Shown here piece after piece: positions 1 to 5,841 of a stretch of 5,851 nucleotides of DNA (position 1 is its first letter; each line of letters starts with the position of its first letter). The notes beneath the pieces were generated by a model. It searched no databases, was not told where the DNA came from, and was given only the letters and a program-made list of their open reading frames with translations. Source of the DNA: CAIZGX01 sp044349305 (lineage in GTDB: Bacteria; Bacteroidota; Bacteroidia; Flavobacteriales_D; Sanyastnellaceae); NCBI GenBank assembly GCA_044349305.1, contig JBIKRF010000120.1, forward strand, positions 1 to 5,851, in the 5' to 3' direction. A program made the position numbers and the translations under genes.

Positions 1-2009
1 TCGCGGCTTCGAATTTGGGTAAGCCAGAATTTGTTGCAGCTTTCACGGAAGCCAATAAACTCATGGAAGAAAAATTTTGGGATCAAGCAGCGAAAGAATG
101 GAGAAACGTATTGGCAATGGATCCAGAAAACATTAACGTAAACTACAAATTGGGCTATTGCTTGCTGCAAACCGAAACCAACAAAATAGATGCTTTAATG
201 TATTTGGAAAAAGCTGCTTCTGGGAGATTGAATGCGAGTTACGATCCGTATGATCCAAATGAAAAAGGAGCGCCTCTTGAGGCACTTTATTATTTGGGCA
301 TAGCGCAGCATTTAAATATGCGATTTGACAATTCCACCGAAAGTTTAGAAACAATGGCGGAGCAGATGAATAAGAATCACCGACTTTCAAACCAGATTAA
401 TCGAGCAATCGAAACGAACAAAGAGGCTAAAAGACAAGTGGCTAATCCAAAAAAATACAAAATCAAGAATGCCGGAAAAGTTTTAAATAGTACGTACGCT
501 GATTTTGGTCCTGTATTAACATTCGATGAAAGCAGTATTTTCTTCACCAGTCGTCGCTTACGTCCAGATTCGACAAACGCGAATATTCGCGATGTTGAAA
601 CAGATAAATACCGCGATGATATTTATGTTTCATTTAAAGGAAGAGATGGTCAATGGGCGCAACCTGAATTGTTGAATTTGAATTCAGACGACCACGATGC
701 AACCATATCAGTATCTCCAGATGGTAATACATTGTTCATTTATCAAGATAGTCTCGGAGATGGCCAAGTGAAGTATTCGACTTTAATTGGGGAAACATGG
801 AATGCTCCCATTAAATTGGGTTCTGACATAAATACCAAGTATTGGGAAACGCACTGCACCATTTCTTCGAACGGAAATGAATTGTATTTTGTTTCTGATC
901 GTCCGAATGGACAAGGGAAGCGTGATATTTACCGCTGCTTCAAAAACACCGATGGAACATGGGGGAAATCGGAAAGTTTAGGTGCATTGATCAATACAGC
1001 ATATGACGAAGATGCGCCGTTCTTAAGTCCAGATGGAAAGTTTCTTTACTTCGCTTCAAAAGGACATTTAACAATGGGTGGATTTGACTTATTTGTAAGC
1101 AAAAAGGATAAAGATGGTAATTGGGGAGCTCCTGAAAATATGGGCTATCCGTTGAATACCGTTGACGACGACGTGTTCTTTCAGCCAATGGCCGATGGTA
1201 AGCGTGCTTATTACAGTTCAAGACGCGATGGTGGATCGGGTGACTTAGATATTTACGAAGTTGAAATGCCTGAAACAATGGGTGCTCAATTAGCAACTTT
1301 GAAAGGTGTGTTTAAGCCAATTAAAGACAAGTCTCTGCCAACTGGTTTAAAAGTAGCCATCATAAACAGTAAAACAGGTGAAAAACAAGAAGTAATTGGT
1401 AACTCCGGTAATGGCGAATTCTTGGCTGTGCTGAAGCCATGTTCTTCTTACCAAGTGGAATATTTAGACGGTGCTGATAAAGTGAAAACAGAAGTTCTTA
1501 CGATACCTTGTGAGAATGAGAAGTATGAGTACACCCGTGAAATTCAATTGGTATCTAAAGAGATTGTGAAAGTTGATGAGATTAAGTTTGATAACGAGAA
1601 TCCTATTCAAACCAAAATCGATGAGACGGCGGGGTACGCAGAGTATTCTCACTTCTTCTTGTATGGCAAGAGCGATTTTTCTACAGATGAAAAGGAGTTC
1701 AAAGACTTCATTGCGCTATGCAAGAAAGTCATTGATCAAAAGGCCTTTGTAACCATAACCGTTGAAGGAAGTGCTTCCACTGTTCCATCTTCAGGAAGTA
1801 AATCGAATGAAAAGTTATCGGCAGAGCGCTCGGGTAATGCGAAAGCAGCTTTAAAAAATGCGCTCCTCAAGAGCGGTTACATGGAAAACGTCGATTTCAA
1901 ATTCGCTCAACCAGTGAATATGGTTCAGGGTAAGAAGTATGAAAATGACGCAATTAAAAATCGCGCAGAGTACGAGAAATACCAATACATCAAAGTAAAA
2001 GTTCAATAA
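1..2009 (+). CDS. PorE-like envelope protein: TPR, PD40 propeller, CRD-like and OmpA-C-like domains (5' partial)
   Basis: The reading frame is open to the left edge (Ala-Ala-Ser-Asn before the TTG at 15), so the true start and any signal peptide or lipobox lie outside; the TTG is only the first possible initiator. Numbering from that TTG: TPR-like helices about 8-120; five PD40 beta-propeller motifs about 159-182, 226-246, 277-297, 329-350 and 383-405 (SPDG at 234 and 338); a carboxypeptidase-regulatory-like beta domain about 425-512; and an OmpA-C-like domain about 541-664 with NEKLSAER at 598-605. This domain order, with five propeller blades, matches PorE, a periplasmic outer-membrane-associated lipoprotein that links the type IX secretion system of Porphyromonas to peptidoglycan. 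Many Bacteroidota paralogues share the architecture, so PorE orthology is a guess. The OmpA-C part is divergent: where family members have GHTD it has EGSAS (584-588). The stop is TAA at 2007-2009; the exonuclease gene follows after 9 bp. Confidence 0.88.
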   Translation, partial: AASNLGKPEFVAAFTEANKLMEEKFWDQAAKEWRNVLAMDPENINVNYKLGYCLLQTETNKIDALMYLEKAASGRLNASYDPYDPNEKGAPLEALYYLGIAQHLNMRFDNSTESLETMAEQMNKNHRLSNQINRAIETNKEAKRQVANPKKYKIKNAGKVLNSTYADFGPVLTFDESSIFFTSRRLRPDSTNANIRDVETDKYRDDIYVSFKGRDGQWAQPELLNLNSDDHDATISVSPDGNTLFIYQDSLGDGQVKYSTLIGETWNAPIKLGSDINTKYWETHCTISSNGNELYFVSDRPNGQGKRDIYRCFKNTDGTWGKSESLGALINTAYDEDAPFLSPDGKFLYFASKGHLTMGGFDLFVSKKDKDGNWGAPENMGYPLNTVDDDVFFQPMADGKRAYYSSRRDGGSGDLDIYEVEMPETMGAQLATLKGVFKPIKDKSLPTGLKVAIINSKTGEKQEVIGNSGNGEFLAVLKPCSSYQVEYLDGADKVKTEVLTIPCENEKYEYTREIQLVSKEIVKVDEIKFDNENPIQTKIDETAGYAEYSHFFLYGKSDFSTDEKEFKDFIALCKKVIDQKAFVTITVEGSASTVPSSGSKSNEKLSAERSGNAKAALKNALLKSGYMENVDFKFAQPVNMVQGKKYENDAIKNRAEYEKYQYIKVKVQ

Positions 2010-2018
2010 GAATATTAC

Positions 2019-2810
2019 ATGCTTCATTTAAAGAGACCGTTGGTTTTTCTTGACCTGGAAACCACCGGGACCGACGTTGCGAGAGATCGCATCGTGGAAA
2101 TAGCTTTTGTTAAAGTTATGCCAGATGGAGCTACAGAGACGCTTCCCGAGTTTAAAGATACCAAGTTTTTAATTAATCCTGGAATGCCTATTCCTATTGA
2201 ATCTTCGATGGTTCATGGAATTTACGATGCCGATGTAAAGAACGCGCCGTTGTTTTCAGACTGCGCCCCCATGTTGAATGACTTCATTGAAGGATGTGAC
2301 TTGGCTGGATTTAACAGCAATAAATTCGATATTCCTTTGCTTGCTGAAGAATTTCTTCGTGTTGGAATTCCATTTACATTGGAAGGAAGAAACACAGTAG
2401 ATGTTCAAGTGCTTTTCCATAAGTTGGAACCTAGAAATTTGTCGGCGGCTTATAAGTTTTATACCGGTGGCACATTGGAGAATGCACACTCTGCTTTAAT
2501 CGATACTCAGGCTACGTATGATGTTTTCAAGGGTATGTTTGAAAAATACAAAGATGAAGAGCGTGCACTTCCAAATGCAATTGAAGAAATTGAGACCATG
2601 AGTAGTTACGGTAAGCGCGCCGATCTCATAGGGAATCTTCAGTACAACGAAGAAGGGGAAATGATCTTCGGGTTCGGAAAACACAAGGGAGTTAAAGTTG
2701 CCGATGTGTTAACGCGAGAACCAGGGTATTTCGGTTGGATGATGAACGCCGATTTTCCTTTGTACACGAAGGAAGTCCTTCGGAAGTTTCGAAACAACAT
2801 GATGGCATAG
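2019..2810 (+). CDS. DnaQ-like DEDDh 3'-5' exonuclease with ExoX-like C-terminal module
   Basis: Predicted cytoplasmic 3'-5' exonuclease of 263 residues that would remove nucleotides from DNA 3' ends using two metal ions, in proofreading or repair. All DEDDh motifs are visible: Exo I FLDLETTG (10-17; Asp12, Glu14), Exo II FNSNKFD (98-104; Asp104), and Exo III HSALID (157-162; His157, Asp162). Residues 1-175 form the RNase T/DnaQ fold. A linker about 176-213 leads to a small module about 215-258 with FGFGKHKG (217-224) and GYFGWM (236-241), resembling the C-terminal domain of exodeoxyribonuclease X-like proteins. It lacks a polymerase fusion or helicase, so it is a stand-alone exonuclease; whether it serves as the replicative epsilon subunit cannot be told from sequence. 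The ATG at 2019 places the first strand and Exo I at the usual distance. No Shine-Dalgarno is seen. It lies 9 bp after the PorE-like gene and 4 bp before the glycosyltransferase, so co-transcription is likely. Confidence 0.93.
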   Translation: MLHLKRPLVFLDLETTGTDVARDRIVEIAFVKVMPDGATETLPEFKDTKFLINPGMPIPIESSMVHGIYDADVKNAPLFSDCAPMLNDFIEGCDLAGFNSNKFDIPLLAEEFLRVGIPFTLEGRNTVDVQVLFHKLEPRNLSAAYKFYTGGTLENAHSALIDTQATYDVFKGMFEKYKDEERALPNAIEEIETMSSYGKRADLIGNLQYNEEGEMIFGFGKHKGVKVADVLTREPGYFGWMMNADFPLYTKEVLRKFRNNMMA

Positions 2811-2814
2811 ACCT

Positions 2815-3900
2815 ATGCGCGTTGCGGTCCTCGTCTCGAATGATCTTGCATACGATCAACGAGTAAGTAAGATTTGCGATTCCCTTCAACATAAAAATTG
2901 GGAAGTAGAATTGGTAGGCGTTTTAAAGCCTGAAAGCATTTCCCTTCAACGTAATTATTCTACCAAACGTTTACGTTTATTCTTCAGCAAAGGACCGTTG
3001 TTTTACGTCATGCTGAATGTGCGCATGCTCTTCTATTTACTCTTTCATAAAGCCGATGTCATTTGGGCGAATGATCTTGACGTCTTGTGGCCAGCGGTGT
3101 TTATGAAGAAGCTTCGAGGGACAAAAATCATTTATGATTCACACGAGTATTTTACGGAAGCGGAAGGCCTAACGGGAAGAGAGCGTATTAAAGCCATTTG
3201 GACGCGTATTGAAGAACGGTGTATTCCATTCGTCGATGTTTTTATTACAGTGAATGAAAGCATAGCTGAAATCTACAGAACGAAGTATAAGCGCGAGGTA
3301 TTTGTTCAACGCAACATGCCTGTTTTGGTTGAAGATATTGAAGCGCAGGTTGACTTGTTCGAAACGAAAACTGTTGTGCTTCAGGGTGCGTATATAGATC
3401 CCGATAGAGGAGGAATGGAATTGGTAGAAGCGTTTCAATATTTGGAAGACATTGAATTGTTGATTGTTGGTGCAGGAAGAGATTTAGAAAATATTAAGAG
3501 GCGTATTGTTGAATTGCATTTGGAAGAAAAAGTGAAAGTTCTTCCACGAATGTCTTATTCCGAATTGAAGAAATTAACCCAGCGCGTGCACTTGGGTGTG
3601 TCTCTCGATAAGCCGTTGCACATGAACTATACGCTTTCACTTCCAAATAAACTGTTCGACTACATTCATGCTGGTGTGCCAGTGCTTGCAAGCAATTTGG
3701 TAGAACCTGCCCGTGTTGTAAACGAATACAAAGTAGGAGAAGTCGTTACAGAGGTAACTCCTAAAGCAATCGCTGAAGGAATTCAAAAAGTATTGAACTC
3801 CTCGTCTTACGAAGCGTATAGAACTGCCACTAAAAAAGCAAAGTCAGCATTGCATTGGCAAGCCGACTTTGATAAACTAGATTTCTCTAAAATTTCTTAG
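2815..3900 (+). CDS. GT4-like glycosyltransferase (GT-B fold)
   Basis: Predicted cytoplasmic or membrane-associated retaining glycosyltransferase of 361 residues that would move a sugar from a nucleotide-sugar donor to a glycan or lipid acceptor; donor and acceptor are unknown. The N-terminal half begins with a Rossmann strand (RVAVLVSND, 2-10) and DQRV (14-17), then WANDLDVLWPA (84-94) and YDSHEYF (107-113), typical of the acceptor-side domain. The C-terminal half has VLQGAY (188-193), LLIVGAG (215-221) and the donor-binding segment LPNKLFDYIHAGVPVLAS (276-293), the hallmark of this Bacteroidota GT4-like group. In that segment the position that usually carries the last Glu of the EX7E motif is Asp282. 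A hydrophobic stretch (62-77) could hold the enzyme to the membrane; there is no signal peptide. The ATG at 2815 lies 4 bp after the exonuclease stop. Its TAG overlaps the stop of the convergent barrel gene. No sugar-nucleotide or polymerase genes adjoin it, so the product cannot be named. Confidence 0.9.
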   Translation: MRVAVLVSNDLAYDQRVSKICDSLQHKNWEVELVGVLKPESISLQRNYSTKRLRLFFSKGPLFYVMLNVRMLFYLLFHKADVIWANDLDVLWPAVFMKKLRGTKIIYDSHEYFTEAEGLTGRERIKAIWTRIEERCIPFVDVFITVNESIAEIYRTKYKREVFVQRNMPVLVEDIEAQVDLFETKTVVLQGAYIDPDRGGMELVEAFQYLEDIELLIVGAGRDLENIKRRIVELHLEEKVKVLPRMSYSELKKLTQRVHLGVSLDKPLHMNYTLSLPNKLFDYIHAGVPVLASNLVEPARVVNEYKVGEVVTEVTPKAIAEGIQKVLNSSSYEAYRTATKKAKSALHWQADFDKLDFSKIS

Positions 3901-4493
3901 AATATAAATCCTACAGCGATGCCTGTTCTGACGAAATATCCGACATAAGGGCGGAAGACTTCATTTGGAGAAGAAACGAAGGGCTCGTTGGTTGAAATAC
4001 GCTTGTCTCCGCTGTTCCAAATGGTGCCGAAATTGACGTCGATACTAATTTTATCTTGAAAAATTCGCTGGTAGCCAAACGACATTCCCACACCACCGGT
4101 GTTTATGTTTCTCTTGTTATAATCGTAATTACTAATGAACGTTACGGGGTCAAAATCGGTGTATATTTCTTCTAAAGCTTCAATGTATTGGTAACGCGCA
4201 AACATGGAAAGATAAATTCCTTCTGGAGCATTGTATTTTCCCATGTAATAACGGAATTCTGGTGTAATAGCAACGCGAGAAATATAGCTGCTTGCAAAGC
4301 CGTCACTTTGATCTTGATACAATGCGCCAAGAACAAAACTAGATCTTTCTTTCGTTTGATGCTCGAAAGAGACATTCGCTGTGCGCATAATAGGAGAAGA
4401 AATATCCAATTTGATAATGTTCTTGTTCTGTGCTGAAACCACGCTTGTGGTCAATATCAACACGATTACGAATAACTTGCTTATAAACTGCAT
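3897..4493 (-). CDS. DUF3575-like outer-membrane beta-barrel protein
   Basis: Predicted small exported protein of 198 residues with no known reaction. The N-terminus is a clear Sec signal peptide: Lys6, a hydrophobic core at 7-18, and a likely signal peptidase I cut after Ala21 (VVSA/QNK). The mature part reads as alternating beta strands with aromatic girdles (for example EFRYYMGKY, YLSMFARYQYIEAL, GVGMSFGYQRIF) and ends in Phe198 (VGFIF), the aromatic last residue recognised by the BAM machinery. The opening NIIKLDISSPIMRTANVSFEH resembles DUF3575 proteins, common in Bacteroidota, where the segment before the first barrel strand has this form. About eight strands would fit the length. The ATG at 4493 is chosen because the signal peptide starts there and an A-rich leader precedes it. 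It diverges from a small membrane-protein gene across 61 bp and converges on the glycosyltransferase, overlapping it by 4 bp, so it is probably transcribed alone. A lipid A deacylase or adhesin-type small barrel is an alternative family. Confidence 0.85.
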   Translation of the reverse strand: MQFISKLFVIVLILTTSVVSAQNKNIIKLDISSPIMRTANVSFEHQTKERSSFVLGALYQDQSDGFASSYISRVAITPEFRYYMGKYNAPEGIYLSMFARYQYIEALEEIYTDFDPVTFISNYDYNKRNINTGGVGMSFGYQRIFQDKISIDVNFGTIWNSGDKRISTNEPFVSSPNEVFRPYVGYFVRTGIAVGFIF

Positions 4494-4502
4494 ATATTTT
4501 TC

Positions 4503-4533
4503 TTTTTGTATGAATAAATTTAGTGCAATTTCG
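4503..4533 (+). promoter_or_regulatory. Weak candidate promoter for the small membrane gene
   Basis: TTTTTG at 4503-4508 is followed after 17 bp by CAATTTCG at 4526-4533, which departs from TAnnTTTG at two positions. Its layout mirrors the minus-strand candidate: same -33 hexamer, same spacing, and an implied start near 4540 at the edge of the A-rich arm. The -7 box alone would not convince; the symmetry is the main support. Confidence 0.25.
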
Positions 4534-4545
4534 CTAAGTCAAAAA
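4515..4545 (-). promoter_or_regulatory. Candidate sigma-ABfr-type promoter for the barrel gene
   Basis: On the minus strand a -33 box TTTTTG (plus 4540-4545) is followed after 17 bp by TAAATTTA (plus 4515-4522), which matches seven of eight positions of TAnnTTTG, differing only at the last base. Transcription would begin near 4510, leaving a leader of roughly 15-20 bases made mostly of the A-rich arm. No transcript data are available. Confidence 0.45.
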
Positions 4546-4554
4546 GAAAAAGCT

Positions 4555-4782
4555 ATGACAAAAATCTTTAACATCATTTATCTCAGTTTGGCTCCCGTTT
4601 TATTTGGGTTAAGCTGGTTTATTTCTCATGAGTTGTTCAATCACTTCATGAAGAATAAGGGCACGTTGGAGAATCCAGCGAAAGACAATTCTTTTGTCTT
4701 CGCTTGTGGTTTTTCATTCCTTTACCTGTTGGTGTTTTTTATCATACGTGACCTCTATCCGAAAAAAAATAACAAGTCGTAA
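4555..4782 (+). CDS. Small two-helix membrane protein, unknown function
   Basis: Not recognised. It encodes 75 residues with two hydrophobic segments, about 6-24 (NIIYLSLAPVLFGLSWFIS) and about 47-64 (FVFACGFSFLYLLVFFII). A polar loop (25-46, containing HELFNHFMKNKG) lies between them and the tail is basic (YPKKNNKS). Lys3 and the basic tail predict both ends in the cytoplasm and the loop outside. The frame is open much further upstream, to ATGs at 4510 and 4381, but those would run through the barrel gene's promoter and coding start and would add a sequence with no membrane or signal logic. The ATG at 4555 is preceded by the leader CAAAAAGAAAAA plus 3 bases, the same as the divergent gene, which decides the start. 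The TAA is at 4780-4782 and recA begins 54 bp on, so some recA transcription may come through here. The hydrophobic pattern and leader favour a real gene. Confidence 0.65.
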   Translation: MTKIFNIIYLSLAPVLFGLSWFISHELFNHFMKNKGTLENPAKDNSFVFACGFSFLYLLVFFIIRDLYPKKNNKS

Positions 4783-4836
4783 ATACATTACAAGATCACA
4801 CAACAAATTTGTCAAACATTTAAACATTAAAGAATC
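4783..4836 (+). promoter_or_regulatory. recA upstream region with palindrome and tandem repeat
   Basis: This 54-bp gap holds a perfect 10-bp palindrome, ACAAATTTGT (4803-4812), and two copies of AAACATT in tandem at an 8-bp period (4814-4820, 4822-4828). Within the palindrome CAAATTTG (4804-4811) differs from TAnnTTTG only in its first base, but no TTG is found at the proper distance upstream, so a promoter is uncertain. No CTGT-N8-ACAG or GAAC-N4-GTTC LexA-type operator is present. Only a short AAAG (4829-4832 region) precedes the ATG, so ribosome binding is not by a strong Shine-Dalgarno. Confidence 0.35.
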
Positions 4837-5841
4837 ATGACTGAAGTAAATAAAGAAAAGTTGAAGGCCCTTCAATTGACTATGGATAAGTTAGAAAAGA
4901 CCTATGGTAAGGGTGCTGTAATGAAATTGGGAGATACCGCAGTGGAAGCTATGGAATTCATTCCTAGTGGATCATTGGGATTAGACCTTGCGTTAGGTAT
5001 AGGCGGCTTTCCAAAAGGAAGAATCGTAGAAATCTACGGTCCGGAATCTTCGGGTAAAACAACCTTAGCTATTCATGCAATTGCCGAGTGTCAAAAGATG
5101 GGCGGAATAGCAGCTATCATTGATGCTGAGCACGCGTTCGATAAGTTCTACGCTGAAGCGTTGGGTGTAGATACCGAAAATCTCTTGATCTCTCAGCCCG
5201 ATAACGGTGAGCAAGGTTTGGAAATTGCCGATAACCTTATTCGCTCTGGAGCCATTGACTTAATTGTCATTGACTCTGTGGCTGCGTTAACGCCACGTTC
5301 AGAGATTGAAGGTGAGATGGGTGATTCAAACGTTGGTGTGCAAGCGCGTTTAATGTCGAAGGCATTGCGTAAGCTTACAGGTACCATTAGCAAGACAGGA
5401 TGCTGCTGCATCTTCATTAACCAATTGCGTGAAAAGATTGGTGTCATGTTCGGTAACCCTGAAACGACAACAGGTGGTAACGCATTAAAGTTTTACGCTT
5501 CTATTCGTTTAGATATTCGTCGCTCAACACAGTTGAAAGACGGTGAGAACGTAATTGGAAATCACACCAAAGTGAAAGTGGTAAAGAACAAAGTTGCTCC
5601 ACCATTCAGAACTGCTGAATTCGATATTATCTATGGTCAAGGAATTAGCCGTGTGGGCGAGTTGATTGACATGGGTGTTGATTTAGCCATTGTGAAAAAA
5701 GCAGGTTCTTGGTTCTCTTACGGTGAAACCAAATTGGGACAAGGACGCGATGCGGTAAAACAATTGCTAGACGACAATCCAGAATTAATGGAAGAAATCG
5801 AAGGCAAAGTGAAGGACGCTATTGCAGCGAAGAGCGCTTAA
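4837..5841 (+). CDS. recA: RecA recombinase
   Basis: Complete RecA of 334 residues, the cytoplasmic ATPase that forms filaments on single-stranded DNA and drives homologous pairing and strand exchange in recombinational repair. Visible landmarks: N-terminal polymerisation helix (about 5-24, KLKALQLTMDKLEKTYGKG), Walker A GPESSGKTT (68-76; Lys74, Thr75), catalytic Glu98 in DAEHA, Walker B LIVIDS (142-147; Asp146), loop L1 EIEGEMGDS (156-164), loop L2 region NQLREKIGVMFGNPETTTGG (195-214), and a C-terminal domain from about 272 (GELIDMGVDLAIVKKAGSWF). The ATG at 4837 gives the normal N-terminus. It is slightly shorter than the usual 340-355 residues because the terminal acidic tail of enterobacterial RecA is missing; it ends in AIAAKSA. 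The TAA at 5839-5841 leaves only ten bases, so its terminator is not in view. It follows the small membrane gene by 54 bp. No intein or frameshift is seen. Confidence 0.99.
   Translation: MTEVNKEKLKALQLTMDKLEKTYGKGAVMKLGDTAVEAMEFIPSGSLGLDLALGIGGFPKGRIVEIYGPESSGKTTLAIHAIAECQKMGGIAAIIDAEHAFDKFYAEALGVDTENLLISQPDNGEQGLEIADNLIRSGAIDLIVIDSVAALTPRSEIEGEMGDSNVGVQARLMSKALRKLTGTISKTGCCCIFINQLREKIGVMFGNPETTTGGNALKFYASIRLDIRRSTQLKDGENVIGNHTKVKVVKNKVAPPFRTAEFDIIYGQGISRVGELIDMGVDLAIVKKAGSWFSYGETKLGQGRDAVKQLLDDNPELMEEIEGKVKDAIAAKSA

Larger units (their letters stand above)
4497..4551. repeat. Perfect 12-bp inverted repeat, 31-bp spacer
   Basis: The left arm 4497-4508 reads TTTTTCTTTTTG and the right arm 4540-4551 reads CAAAAAGAAAAA, a perfect reverse complement; the match stops on both sides. 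Each arm ends exactly 3 bases before a start codon (TAT then ATG on the minus strand, GCT then ATG on the plus strand). Read in the direction of each gene, both leaders are therefore CAAAAAGAAAAA-NNN-ATG. Low complexity raises the odds of a chance match, but the equal spacing is striking. The likeliest role is an A-rich translation-initiation leader, known to favour initiation in Bacteroidota that lack strong Shine-Dalgarno use. Confidence 0.75.
4494..4554. promoter_or_regulatory. Divergent control region with mirrored leaders
   Basis: This 61-bp gap separates the start codons of the minus-strand barrel gene (4493) and the plus-strand small membrane gene (4555). It is AT-rich and nearly filled by two 12-bp inverted arms and a 31-bp centre. 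Each strand shows a TTTTTG box followed after 17 bp by a -7-like box, so two promoters appear to overlap and face past one another. The promoter reading is inference from the Bacteroidota consensus (TTG or TTTG, then TAnnTTTG); the symmetry is directly visible. Confidence 0.5.

Noticed and set aside
991..1296. Minus-strand open frame inside the PorE-like gene (also those at 133-390 and 1464-1652)
   Set aside because: Antisense to clear PD40 and TPR coding sequence, with His/Arg/Leu-rich low-credibility proteins and no leader.
2880..2950. 11-bp direct repeat TTCCCTTCAAC, 60 bp apart, in the glycosyltransferase gene
   Set aside because: Both copies are in frame and encode ordinary Ser-Leu-Gln in unrelated contexts; no further copies, so probably chance.
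3886..3901. Hairpin TCTAA/TTAGA at the convergent stop codons as a bidirectional terminator
   Set aside because: Only five pairs, mostly A-T, with a 6-base loop and no T-tract; too weak to call.
4188..4436. Plus-strand open frame opposite the barrel gene
   Set aside because: It lies wholly antisense to a well-supported coding region, with Cys/Arg/Asn-rich composition and no recognisable domain; a shadow frame.
4381..4554. Longer forms of the small membrane protein starting at ATG 4381 or 4510
   Set aside because: They would overlap the start and promoter of the divergent barrel gene, add residues without a clear signal or membrane pattern, and ignore the strong A-rich leader at 4540-4551.
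4783..4836. SOS (LexA) box upstream of recA
   Set aside because: No CTGT-N8-ACAG or GAAC-N4-GTTC pattern; ACAAATTTGT does not match either type.
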